DNA of 11,760 bases. It comes from Firmicutes bacterium UBA6113. GTDB taxonomy: Bacteria > Bacillota > Clostridia > Tissierellales > Sedimentibacteraceae. Positions 1 to 7,756 of the stretch are shown piece by piece. Below the pieces are notes generated by a model. That model was not told the DNA's origin, did no database searches, and was given only the letters and a program-made list of their open reading frames with translations. Position numbers and translations under genes: made by a program. How positions within the stretch are numbered: the stretch's first letter is position 1; each line of letters starts with the position of its first letter. The stretch spans positions 1 through 11,760 of the forward strand of contig DIWF01000012.1 of the NCBI GenBank assembly GCA_002422545.1, read 5' to 3'.

Positions 1-55
1 TTTTGTCTTTTAAGAGGCTTCCTTAAACGCACTACAAAATTTAGGGAGGTACAAA

Positions 56-1444
56 ATGCAAAACGTAACATTATTTTTAGAAAAGGCCGATTCCTTCATA
101 TGGGGACCGCCGCTGCTGATGCTGCTGGTGGGAACAGGAATCTACCTTACATTCAAACTTGGACTTATTCAGGTTTTCAAGCTTCCCCTGGCATTGAAAC
201 TGGTTTTTTCAAAAGATACTGAAAGCAATGCACAGGGTGATGTTTCAAGCTTCGGCGCACTTTGCACGGCATTGGCGGCTACAATCGGAACAGGAAACAT
301 TGTAGGTGTTGCCACCGCCATCAAGGCAGGAGGGCCTGGAGCCTTGTTCTGGATGTGGGTTGCAGCTTTCTTCGGCATGGCTACTAAGTACGGTGAATGC
401 CTTCTTTCCGTAAAATACAGGGTTGTTGATGAAAACGGGCAAATGTCAGGAGGACCAATGTACTACATTGAAAGAGGACTGGGAAACAAAGTCCTTGCAA
501 AAATGTTTGCTGTCTTCGGCATAGGAGTTGCCTTCTTTGGCATAGGAACATTTCCACAAATAAATGCAATTACAGATGCTGTAAAAATTACTTTCAACAT
601 TCCTGTAATTGTAACTTCAATAGTCATAACTGCAATAGTTGCTCTCGTAACATTAGGTGGAATCAAAAGCATTGCAAAAATTTCAGAAATCATTGTTCCC
701 TTCATGGCTGTGTTTTATGTTATGGGTGCATTGTTCATAATGTTTACTAACATTCAGCTTATTCCGCAGACATTTTTGCTGGTAATAAAAAGCGCATTTA
801 CCCCAACTGCTGCAACTGGTGGATTTTTAGGAGCAAGCGTCTTGTTTGCCATGCGAAACGGCGTTGCAAGAGGTGTTTTCTCAAATGAATCAGGCCTTGG
901 AAGCGCACCAATTGCAACTGCTGCTGCCAAAACAAATTCATGCGTGAAACAAGGACTCATTTCAATGACAGGAACATTCTTCGACACAATAATTATATGC
1001 ACCATGACCGGTTTGATGCTTATTATGACAGGTGTATGGAACGGAAATCTAGAAGGTGCAAGTATGACAAATGAAGCCTTCAACCAAGGTCTTCCAGTAA
1101 TCGGACCTTATATTGTGACTGTGGGATTGATTTTCTTTTCCTTTACAACAATTCTCGGCTGGAACTACTATGGTGAGAGATGCACGGAATACCTGTTTGG
1201 AGTTAAGGTAATCAAATTATACAGATTGATTTTCATTGTCCTTGTAGGGGCAGGATCATTTCTTAAGCTTGACATGATATGGATTCTTGCAGACATTGTA
1301 AACGGACTCATGGCAATACCAAACCTCATAGCTCTCATTGGGCTCAGGGGAGTTATTGCTTCTGAAACAAAGATGTATTTTGAAGGCTTGAAAAGCGAAT
1401 CAAAAATAGCATGGAAAAACAAGACTGTAAATGAAGAAAATTAA
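56..1444 (+). CDS. AGCS-family sodium:alanine/glycine symporter
   Basis: Integral membrane carrier of the alanine-or-glycine:cation symporter (AGCS) family, which imports small neutral amino acids with Na+. The 462-aa length is normal for the family. Family hallmarks are visible: GTGN at residues 78-81, the signature GGPGALFWMW at 92-101, SGGPMYY at 131-137, RGVFSNESGLGSAP at 272-285 and GWNYYGER at 368-375, between roughly ten or eleven hydrophobic spans. The ATG is supported by GGGAGGT five bases upstream. The gene stands alone on the plus strand, convergent with the lipoprotein gene, and ends just before a strong terminator. The promoter is not in the window or not recognisable in the 55 bases available. 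Alanine versus glycine specificity cannot be read from the sequence. The family call is secure. Confidence 0.95.
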   Translation: MQNVTLFLEKADSFIWGPPLLMLLVGTGIYLTFKLGLIQVFKLPLALKLVFSKDTESNAQGDVSSFGALCTALAATIGTGNIVGVATAIKAGGPGALFWMWVAAFFGMATKYGECLLSVKYRVVDENGQMSGGPMYYIERGLGNKVLAKMFAVFGIGVAFFGIGTFPQINAITDAVKITFNIPVIVTSIVITAIVALVTLGGIKSIAKISEIIVPFMAVFYVMGALFIMFTNIQLIPQTFLLVIKSAFTPTAATGGFLGASVLFAMRNGVARGVFSNESGLGSAPIATAAAKTNSCVKQGLISMTGTFFDTIIICTMTGLMLIMTGVWNGNLEGASMTNEAFNQGLPVIGPYIVTVGLIFFSFTTILGWNYYGERCTEYLFGVKVIKLYRLIFIVLVGAGSFLKLDMIWILADIVNGLMAIPNLIALIGLRGVIASETKMYFEGLKSESKIAWKNKTVNEEN

Positions 1445-1449
1445 ACTAT

Positions 1450-1474
1450 AAAGGACGGCGCAAGCCGTCCTTTT
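1450..1474. terminator. Bidirectional intrinsic terminator between convergent genes
   Basis: A perfect 10-bp stem (AAAGGACGGC / GCCGTCCTTT) with a GCAA tetraloop, followed by T residues. It begins six bases after the symporter stop codon. Because the stem is flanked by A on one side and T on the other, it can also end transcription of the convergent lipoprotein gene, whose stop codon lies about 20 bases away. The structure is seen directly; use in both directions is inferred. Confidence 0.93.
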
Positions 1475-1492
1475 AATGTTATCCACCAAATA

Positions 1493-2908
1493 TTATTTTT
1501 CAATTACTGCAGTGGAAAAATCACCATCAAGAGTATATGTTATTTTGTATCCGAGCTTTTCAAAGTCTCTGACCTTAACCATTGTTCTTGAGTCAACAAT
1601 CACACCTGTCATGTCAATTTTTTCATTACCTCTTATAACATATGCTTTTCTTGCATCATTATCCCAGTATACTTCTTCTCCAAATGTTTCGCCTATGTAT
1701 CTCAAAGGAAGATAAACTCTGTTTTCAATGATGGTATATGGCTGTGTATTCCAATCGAATTTGCCGCTTTCTCTCGTTATATCAACATCAAGATCTTCAC
1801 CTTCTGCATACCACATAAGCTGCATTGTCTGAGCAGGATTAATTTTGTTTTCTGTCTTCTCGTATAGACTTTCAGCTTCTTCTATAGTCATAACACTTTC
1901 TGTAACAGAAGTTTTTTCAACATTTTCAGGTATTACTAAAGTTTCTGATGAAAGTTTTCCCATGGATATTCCTTCATAAACAATTTCTGCAGATGAATTT
2001 TCCTTGTATGAGCTTCCTGTTTTGACAATATCCTGCTGAATTTTACTTCCTCTCACAAGTTCTTCAATGGAAGCCAGTTCTTCAGTTTCAAGTATCATAA
2101 CTGCTTCATCAAGGAAATCATAAAAATCCTGTCTGCTTGCTTCTAATTCAGCTATTAATGTTTCCTTGTCCTCAGCAGTCATTCCTTCAAATTCTGTGTT
2201 GCTGTACAGGTTTTCAACATACTTCACTGTTTCATCAAATACATGTTCTCTGTGTTCGCTTACGTATGTAATGAGTCTTTCAACGAATTCCAAAGCGCCC
2301 TGTGATGTAAGCTCAATTGAATAACCTCCGTTTATTTTTGTTATGAGTTTTGAATCAAAACCTTTAAATGCTGCTGTAATATAGTCAATTGCATTATCCT
2401 GCATTTCCTTGTAATCTGTTTCATATTCGATGCTGCCCATTTCGCCTAAATCACTAAGCAGTATGTACTCCACATCCTTGAGGCTGTTGTTGTAGAAATC
2501 ATTTATAACTTCTACACTTTCTGTTGCTTCGCCATTTAACATTTCATCAAATGTTATTAATTGCAGTACCATATTTTTTGAAACATATACGTTATTGTCC
2601 GCAATTATGAAATTGATTGGCTCTGTTGACTCTAATCCATTGATGCTGAATGTCACGTCTAAATTCATGTAAATTGAATTTAAGTCTTCCACGTTTGCCT
2701 TGCCTTTTAAATTAATGGCTGCATTGTAGTCTTCTCCTGCCACCTCTTCAGTAACTTCAAAATTTGTTGTGTTTTCAAACGAAAACTGCGTCACAGCCGC
2801 CAGTTCCCTCGACAAACTGAGATAACCCAGTTCATTTGTGCTGCATCCTGTAAGTACCGACAAGAGCATAACTAATGATAACATCAATGAAATTGTTCTT
2901 TTAAACAT
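1493..2908 (-). CDS. Lipoprotein with C-terminal copper-amine-oxidase-N-like domain
   Basis: Predicted membrane-anchored extracytoplasmic lipoprotein of 471 aa. A basic-hydrophobic signal peptide ends in the lipobox LTGC, with Cys22 as the lipidated residue. Residues 23 to about 360 are acidic and of no family I recognise: a beta-rich N-terminal part (about 30-130, loosely like LolA/LppX-type lipoproteins, a weak impression), then a helical Glu-rich stretch (about 215-285). Residues about 382-471 resemble the copper amine oxidase N-terminal-like (stalk) domain common in Firmicute surface proteins, with VYLPLRYIGETFGEEVYWD at 398-416; this domain does not imply amine oxidase activity. The ATG is preceded by AGGAGGAGA. 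The gene has its own promoter and a terminator shared with the symporter, so it is probably monocistronic. Function unknown. Confidence 0.85.
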   Translation of the reverse strand: MFKRTISLMLSLVMLLSVLTGCSTNELGYLSLSRELAAVTQFSFENTTNFEVTEEVAGEDYNAAINLKGKANVEDLNSIYMNLDVTFSINGLESTEPINFIIADNNVYVSKNMVLQLITFDEMLNGEATESVEVINDFYNNSLKDVEYILLSDLGEMGSIEYETDYKEMQDNAIDYITAAFKGFDSKLITKINGGYSIELTSQGALEFVERLITYVSEHREHVFDETVKYVENLYSNTEFEGMTAEDKETLIAELEASRQDFYDFLDEAVMILETEELASIEELVRGSKIQQDIVKTGSSYKENSSAEIVYEGISMGKLSSETLVIPENVEKTSVTESVMTIEEAESLYEKTENKINPAQTMQLMWYAEGEDLDVDITRESGKFDWNTQPYTIIENRVYLPLRYIGETFGEEVYWDNDARKAYVIRGNEKIDMTGVIVDSRTMVKVRDFEKLGYKITYTLDGDFSTAVIEK

Positions 2909-2985
2909 ATTCTCCTCCTCGCAATCAAATCATAGTGAATAACCGTTTCACCATACCTGTTGCCCCCTTGTATTTTGTATACCTT

Positions 2986-3014
2986 ATTTTACTATAAATA
3001 TAATGTTTTTACAA
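2986..3014 (-). promoter_or_regulatory. Candidate sigma-A promoter for the lipoprotein gene
   Basis: Reading the minus strand, TTGTAA (-35, 4/6 match) and TAAAAT (-10, 5/6 match) are separated by exactly 17 bases. They lie about 80 bases upstream of the lipoprotein ATG and downstream of the terminator of the preceding cluster. This is a match by eye in AT-rich DNA, so the spacing and the context between a terminator and a gene carry most of the weight. Confidence 0.6.
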
Positions 3015-3044
3015 CCAAAAGGTGATTATGAAAGCATTATGTCA

Positions 3045-3082
3045 TAAAAATATACAGCCTACCATAATTTAAATAGCAGGCT
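3045..3082 (-). terminator. Intrinsic terminator ending the C-S lyase/CoADR cluster
   Basis: On the minus strand AGCCTGC pairs with GTAGGCT (7 bp, one G-U pair, 13-base gap with some extra pairing inside), followed by GTATATTTTTAT. It starts 18 bases after the CoA-disulfide reductase stop codon and precedes the separate lipoprotein promoter, which marks the 3' end of the four-gene cluster. Confidence 0.75.
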
Positions 3083-3099
3083 ACTTGTATTAAATTCAT

Positions 3100-4779
3100 T
3101 TATTTACCACATGGTAAACACTTGCGGTTAATTGCTCCTTCCTGTTTCATGTCCATCTTTGAAACACTGTAAAGCCTGTACCCTCCGCTTAGATTTCTAG
3201 TATTAAAACCATTTTGTTCTAAAATTCTTTGAGCAATATATCCTCTTAATCCAATTTGACAAACTATATAAATTTTCTTATTTTTATCAAGTTCAATTAA
3301 GCGTTCTCTTAAGTTGTCAAGTGGAATATGAATAGAATTTTCAATGTGATCATCGTCATACTCTTCATCAGTGCGGACATCCAGAACAACCTCATCTTCA
3401 GAAATAAATGGTATGTCTTCAATATAGAAGAGCTTCATGATGCCTTCAATCACATTGCTGGCCACATACCCGGCCATGTTTACCGGATCCTTAGCAGAAG
3501 AAAATGGAGGTGCATAAGCAAGTTCCATCTCCTGCAGGTCATATACAGTCATTCCGAATCTTACTGCATTGGCAATAGAATCTATTCTTTTATCAACGCC
3601 ATCATATCCTACTATCTGTGCCCCCAGAATCTTCCCGCTGTCGGGAGCAAAGAGCAGCTTTATTGACATCATAACACTGCAAGGATAGTATGAAGCATGA
3701 GAAGCAGAATAGGTGAATATTTTACTGTAAGGAATTTCATTGCGAAGAAGTGATTCTTCCTTTTCCCCCGTAACTGCAACAGTCATATCAAACAATTTCA
3801 TAATTGATGTGCCTTGACTGCCTTTGTATTTCTTTTCTTTTCCACAAATATTATCTGCTACAATCCTTCCCTGCTTATTTGCAGGAGAAGCTAAAGGTAT
3901 TATTACCTGCCTTTTGCTGACTATATTTTTTACCCCTACAGCATCACCCAGTGCGAAGATATCAGGTGCTGATGTTTGCATATACTCATCCACAACTATT
4001 TCACCACGTTGTCCTAGCTGAATTTCACTATTTTTTAAAAACTCAGTTTCCGGAGAAACACCAATGCTCATAATAACCATATCTGCAGCTACTTCCTTAC
4101 CGTTGTGAAGTATTACAAGTTCAGGCGTGATCTCAATTCCTCTGCTGTTAAGATAAAGGTTGATTCCTTTGGCCCGAATATAGTTGTGCACTTCATGGGA
4201 AGTATCCATATCAATGGGTGCCATTACATGAGGAGCTGCCTCTATGACACTTACATCCAAACCCAGTTCAACTAAATTTTCAGCCATCTCTATTCCGATA
4301 AAGCCCCCACCAACTACAGCACAGGATTTTGGATGTTGTTTATTTATAAAATCCTTGATAGCATAGGTATCAGGAATATTTCTCAATGTAAATACATGGT
4401 TCTGTTCTGTTCCTTTCATCGGCGGAACAATTGGTTTCGCACCTGGAGAAAGTACTAATTTATCGTAGCCCTCTGTATATGTTTCACCTGTTAACAGATT
4501 TTTAACTAGAACCCTTTTTAAGTTACAGTCTACTCTTATGATTTCACTGTTTATGCGAACGTCAATATTAAAACGCTTGTTGAATTTTTCGGGTGTTTGA
4601 AGTATGAGGTTTTCTTTTTCAGTAATAACATCTCCTATATAGTAAGGTAATCCACAATTGGCAAATGATATATATCCCCCTTTTTCAAACAATATAATAT
4701 TATTTTTTTCATCATTTCTTCTCAAGCGTGCAGCAGTACTTGCTCCGCCTGCAACACCGCCGACTATCAATATTTTCAT
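3100..4779 (-). CDS. cdr: CoA-disulfide/persulfide reductase fused to rhodanese domain
   Basis: Flavin-dependent pyridine nucleotide-disulfide oxidoreductase of the single-cysteine CoA-disulfide reductase (CoADR) class with a C-terminal rhodanese domain, 559 aa. Such fusions reduce CoA disulfide or CoA/protein persulfides with NAD(P)H. Visible: N-terminal FAD-binding GGVAGGAS (7-14); catalytic Cys42 in SFANCGLPYY; NAD(P)H-binding VVGGGFIGIEMAEN near residue 155; YAPPFSSAKDP typical of the dimerisation domain; rhodanese domain about 458-540 with active Cys507 in CQIGLRG. After the rhodanese fold the chain ends in a short tail with a CLPC motif (Cys554, Cys557), which I do not recall as usual for the family. 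The start has AAAGGAGT about eight bases upstream. It follows the M24 gene by 24 bases, so it is probably co-transcribed, and is the last gene before a terminator. Simple NADH oxidase activity is an alternative. Confidence 0.92.
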   Translation of the reverse strand: MKILIVGGVAGGASTAARLRRNDEKNNIILFEKGGYISFANCGLPYYIGDVITEKENLILQTPEKFNKRFNIDVRINSEIIRVDCNLKRVLVKNLLTGETYTEGYDKLVLSPGAKPIVPPMKGTEQNHVFTLRNIPDTYAIKDFINKQHPKSCAVVGGGFIGIEMAENLVELGLDVSVIEAAPHVMAPIDMDTSHEVHNYIRAKGINLYLNSRGIEITPELVILHNGKEVAADMVIMSIGVSPETEFLKNSEIQLGQRGEIVVDEYMQTSAPDIFALGDAVGVKNIVSKRQVIIPLASPANKQGRIVADNICGKEKKYKGSQGTSIMKLFDMTVAVTGEKEESLLRNEIPYSKIFTYSASHASYYPCSVMMSIKLLFAPDSGKILGAQIVGYDGVDKRIDSIANAVRFGMTVYDLQEMELAYAPPFSSAKDPVNMAGYVASNVIEGIMKLFYIEDIPFISEDEVVLDVRTDEEYDDDHIENSIHIPLDNLRERLIELDKNKKIYIVCQIGLRGYIAQRILEQNGFNTRNLSGGYRLYSVSKMDMKQEGAINRKCLPCGK

Positions 4780-4803
4780 AGAAATACTCCTTTAGTTAAA
4801 TTA

Positions 4804-5982
4804 TTATAGATAATGTGGAGTTCTGTATGTAAGCACTTCACATCCTTGTGAAGTAATTAAAATCATATCCTCAATATTGAAACCGCCCTTGTCCTTAATA
4901 TAACACGGTACTTCCACACAGAGAATCATTCCTTCTTCCAATGGTCGTGTTTCATTGGCATTGATGAATGGAGCTTCCGCTGTTTGCGGCCCCATACTGA
5001 TGCTGTGACCCAGATGACCTCTACGATAGCAGCTATACTTTTCACTTACATAGTCAAAACCAATATGAAATAATTCATTAATTGGAAGACCTGGTCTTGC
5101 AGCTTCAATCATTCTGCGTTGACCTTCATAAAGCCTGTCTTTAAGTTCAAAAATAGCTGGATGTGCATTGCCTACTATCCATGTTCTTGAGGCATCAGTG
5201 GTATAAAAATCGAATTCGGCATTTACACCTCCATCGAACTTGAAGGTATCTCCATCCTCAATTACCCTGTCACAAGGCAAGCAAAGTCTCGAACTGTCTA
5301 TTCCTGTATTGAATGTACTCCAAGAACTTGGTGTACAAATGCCAGAAGCCATTACATGATTTCGAAATTCATAAGCAACCTTTTTTTCAGAAGCTCCTAT
5401 TTTCACAAACTGACATGCGTGGCTTAAAGCCTCATCCTGAACTTGTGTCAATGTTCGGAACATTTCAATTTCTTCTGCAGTTTTCACGCTTCTACATAAA
5501 ATAAACAAATCGGAAATATTAACAAAGTCTACTTCCGGTAATTTTTCTTTTAATGTGCTGTAATAGTTAAAAGGTAAAAAGTCCAGTTCAATTCCAATTT
5601 TCTTGTTGCCTAGTCCTAATTCTTTTACCGTTTTAACCAAGACGTCCATTGAGCTTTCAAATGTACCGTGTCGTTCATTTTCAACGAGCGATATTATCTC
5701 ACTCCATTCCCGTACACCTACCCATGTATCATATTTTTTCACTACGAAATCATGCATTTTTTCCTTCAGTGCAGGCACTTCAAAGTCCATTGCAATTACA
5801 TGACTTTTTTCAGAATCAAGAGCAGTCATAACTGTGCAGGAAAACGCAGGCTGTCTTGAAACAGTGTGCTGATGGCTGGAAAAACCTGTAACATAGTGAA
5901 AATTTTCCGGAGAAGAGACAATCGCTCCATCAATTCCGTTTTTTCGTAGCAAGTCCTTAATTTTATATTGTTTAGATTGCAA
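4804..5982 (-). CDS. M24-family metallopeptidase (Xaa-Pro peptidase/creatinase-like)
   Basis: Cytosolic 'pita-bread' fold protein of 392 aa: creatinase-like N-terminal domain (about 1-165) and M24 catalytic domain (about 170-392). All five metal-ligand positions of a dinuclear peptidase can be placed: Asp250, Asp263, His326, Glu357 and Glu371. This argues for hydrolase activity rather than a metal-free creatinase. Two deviations from prolidase/aminopeptidase P: the two Asp are 13 residues apart rather than 11, and the second conserved His (seven after the ligand His) is Gln333; the Arg usually before the last Glu ligand is Asn369. Substrate specificity may therefore not be Xaa-Pro. The predicted start is TTG, chosen because AAGGAGGT lies just upstream. 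It sits between the AbgT transporter gene and the CoADR gene, so it may cleave what the transporter imports. Ectoine-hydrolase-like amidase function is another option. Confidence 0.87.
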   Translation of the reverse strand: MQSKQYKIKDLLRKNGIDGAIVSSPENFHYVTGFSSHQHTVSRQPAFSCTVMTALDSEKSHVIAMDFEVPALKEKMHDFVVKKYDTWVGVREWSEIISLVENERHGTFESSMDVLVKTVKELGLGNKKIGIELDFLPFNYYSTLKEKLPEVDFVNISDLFILCRSVKTAEEIEMFRTLTQVQDEALSHACQFVKIGASEKKVAYEFRNHVMASGICTPSSWSTFNTGIDSSRLCLPCDRVIEDGDTFKFDGGVNAEFDFYTTDASRTWIVGNAHPAIFELKDRLYEGQRRMIEAARPGLPINELFHIGFDYVSEKYSCYRRGHLGHSISMGPQTAEAPFINANETRPLEEGMILCVEVPCYIKDKGGFNIEDMILITSQGCEVLTYRTPHYL

Positions 5983-5995
5983 GGAATACCTCCTT
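5980..5995 (-). promoter_or_regulatory. TTG start with Shine-Dalgarno inside a small inverted repeat
   Basis: On the minus strand AAGGAGGTATTCCTTG holds a full Shine-Dalgarno, six bases after GGAGG a TTG start, and a 5-bp inverted repeat (AAGGA / TCCTT, loop GGTAT) that covers both. The Shine-Dalgarno decides the non-ATG start of the M24 gene, as no ATG is suitably placed. The rare start and weak hairpin may lower translation relative to neighbours (inference). Confidence 0.6.
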
Positions 5996-6015
5996 AAATA
6001 TTTTCTGATATGAAC

Positions 6016-6036
6016 AGCGCCTTTGTAGCTGGCGCT
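6016..6036. repeat. GC-rich inverted repeat upstream of M24 gene
   Basis: AGCGCC and GGCGCT form a perfect 6-bp stem with a 9-base gap. It is the third and most M24-proximal stem-loop in the 154-base gap between the transporter and the M24 gene, about 20 bases upstream of the Shine-Dalgarno. On the minus strand it lacks a T-tract, so it is not a terminator there. It could be a leader structure or a protein site. Confidence 0.6.
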
Positions 6037-6057
6037 TTAATTGGTTTTATAAGCAGC

Positions 6058-6077
6058 TTAAAGGGATATCCCTTTAA
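6058..6077. repeat. 20-bp perfect palindrome
   Basis: TTAAAGGGATATCCCTTTAA is its own reverse complement over all 20 bases. It directly abuts the long hairpin after the transporter gene and sits in the transporter-M24 gap. A zero-spacer palindrome of this length is more typical of a dimeric-regulator operator than of an RNA hairpin, although it can also extend the U-run of the adjacent hairpin. No regulator is identified for it. Confidence 0.75.
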
Positions 6078-6119
6078 AAAGTCTTCTTAGTTCAAACCAT
6101 CATGAACCAAGAAGACTTT
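6078..6119 (-). terminator. Long stem-loop after abgT, terminator or mRNA-stabilising
   Basis: On the minus strand AAAGTCTTCTTGGTTCA pairs with TGAACTAAGAAGACTTT: a 17-bp stem with one G-U pair and an 8-base loop. It begins 17 bases after the transporter stop codon. The 3' arm ends in TTT and continues with TT before the 20-bp palindrome, giving a run of five U. It could be a partial terminator reducing expression of the M24 and CoADR genes, or a 3' barrier protecting the patB-abgT message. Complete termination would require a separate downstream promoter, which I could not identify. Confidence 0.75.
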
Positions 6120-6136
6120 AAAATATATTTTATGAT

Positions 6137-7705
6137 TTATCCTAAACTATAGAATAGGGGTGCACCAGGTCCAAGAGGGAGGCCCAACAGATACCATACA
6201 ACAAATAAAGCAATCCAACCTATAAGGAAGAAAATTGAGTATGGAAGCATAGTTGAAATTACGCTACCCATTCCAGCCTTCTTGTCATATTTTTGAAAAA
6301 ACGCTACAGTCAACACAAAGAAAGGCATCAAAGGAGCAATGATATTTGTGCAAGAATCTCCAATTCTGTAAGCAACCTGTGTAAGTTCAGGTGATAATCC
6401 TAAACGCATGAACATAGGAACGAATATTGGTGCCATTATTGCCCACTTTGCAGAATCGACTGCAATGAAAATATTTATAAATGCTGTGAGTACAATGAAG
6501 CATATGATTAACGGCAGTCCCACAAAACCTACTGACTCCAGAAAATTTGCTCCAGATACAGATATTATAGTTCCTAAATTTGAATAATTGAAAAAAGCTG
6601 TAAATTGTGCAGCAAAGAAAATAAGCACCATAAAGCTTGAAAGTCCTGAAATAGCTTTATTCATTAATGAAATGACATCCTTGTCATTTTTAATTACCCT
6701 AGCACCGATACCATAGAAAATTCCGGGAATAAGAAACAAAAGCATCATAAAAAATATAATTCCACTCATGAATGGAGATTTAAGAATGCCGCCTGTTTCA
6801 GGATGTCTAAGAATACTATTGCTTGGTAAAACTAATAACAGCATTATAACAACATATACAAGCACAGAAATTCCTGCAAACTTTATACCCCTTTTTTCAT
6901 CAACAGATATATCGTTAACCATTTCATTTCCTTCGAAATCAAAAGGTGATAATCTTGGTTCAACAATTTTTTCTGTTACCAACGTACCAACTATAGTAAT
7001 TAAAAATGTTGATACAAACATAAAATACCAGTTGGCAATTGGCATTACAGCGTAATTGGGATCAATCATCTGGGCTGCCTGTGTGGACATTCCGGCAAAC
7101 ATTGGGTCATTTGTTCCTATGAGCAGATTTGCACTCCATCCCCCTGAAACACCTGCAAAGGCAGCAGCAAGACCTGCTATTGGATGTCTTTTGAAAGCCA
7201 TGAATAAAATTGCACCTAGCGGCACCAGTACAACATAACCTGTTGAAGATGCAATGTTAGACATAATTCCAAGGAATACAACCACAACTGTGACTGCTCT
7301 CTTTGGAGTTACAGCTGCAACCTTTTTCAAAATAGCAGCCATAAATCCTGTACCATCTGCTACACCAACACCAAGTATGATTGTAAATACAACACCTAGG
7401 GCAAAAAAGTTCGTGAAGTTGCTCACAACAGTCGTTACCATGTGTTGAATACTGCTTGGGGCAAGAAGGTTAACTGCAGCTACGGTAATTTCTTCTATTT
7501 TTCCCGTTTGAGAATTGTAACCTTCATAAGTTACTGATACTCCTGCCTTAGCACATATGAAGGATGCCAGAACAGTAATAAGTGCAAGAATGACGAATAA
7601 TGTTGCCGGGTCCGGCAGTGCATTGCCAACCCTTTCCACGCTGTCCAGTGCACGGACTATGAAACCCTTTTTTTTGCTTTCATTTGATGATTTTGAATGA
7701 GCCAT
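6137..7705 (-). CDS. abgT: AbgT-family transporter (p-aminobenzoyl-glutamate family)
   Basis: Polytopic inner-membrane transporter of the AbgT family, 522 aa, a usual length. E. coli AbgT imports p-aminobenzoyl-glutamate; MtrF and YdaH have been reported to export sulfonamides or p-aminobenzoate. Family blocks visible: GNALPDPATLFV (27-38), LGVGVADGTG (111-120), SNIASSTGYVVLVPLG (149-164), AGVSGGWSANLLIGTNDP (184-201), SAKWAIMAPIFVPMF (418-432) and YRIGDSCTNIIAPLMPFF (446-463). Asp200, Trp421, Pro439 and Arg447 line up with residues I recall as functionally important in MtrF. A basic N-terminus should face the cytoplasm. AGGAGGA lies eight bases upstream of the ATG. Unlike the E. coli abgABT locus there is no M20 AbgA/AbgB hydrolase; an M24 protein and a C-S lyase flank it instead, so the cargo is probably a different amide, peptide or cysteine conjugate (inference). 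Export of a toxic product is a second possibility. Confidence 0.93.
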   Translation of the reverse strand: MAHSKSSNESKKKGFIVRALDSVERVGNALPDPATLFVILALITVLASFICAKAGVSVTYEGYNSQTGKIEEITVAAVNLLAPSSIQHMVTTVVSNFTNFFALGVVFTIILGVGVADGTGFMAAILKKVAAVTPKRAVTVVVVFLGIMSNIASSTGYVVLVPLGAILFMAFKRHPIAGLAAAFAGVSGGWSANLLIGTNDPMFAGMSTQAAQMIDPNYAVMPIANWYFMFVSTFLITIVGTLVTEKIVEPRLSPFDFEGNEMVNDISVDEKRGIKFAGISVLVYVVIMLLLVLPSNSILRHPETGGILKSPFMSGIIFFMMLLFLIPGIFYGIGARVIKNDKDVISLMNKAISGLSSFMVLIFFAAQFTAFFNYSNLGTIISVSGANFLESVGFVGLPLIICFIVLTAFINIFIAVDSAKWAIMAPIFVPMFMRLGLSPELTQVAYRIGDSCTNIIAPLMPFFVLTVAFFQKYDKKAGMGSVISTMLPYSIFFLIGWIALFVVWYLLGLPLGPGAPLFYSLG

Positions 7706-7756
7706 ATTATTTTCCTCCTGTTATAATAAATTTTTGCTGGCAAAATTATTTATATC

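Noticed and set aside
9..27. Small hairpin TTTAAG-N7-CTTAAA upstream of the symporter, possibly the end of a riboswitch or leader
   Set aside because: It is AT-only in most of its stem and lies at the window edge; no riboswitch core is visible.
754..1083. Minus-strand open frame of 109 codons within the symporter gene
   Set aside because: It is a frame shadow of a conserved membrane protein gene; its composition follows from the opposite strand.
7706..7756. Extended -10-like TGATATAAA upstream of abgT as an internal promoter
   Set aside because: No acceptable -35 at the right spacing, and such AT-rich matches are common here.
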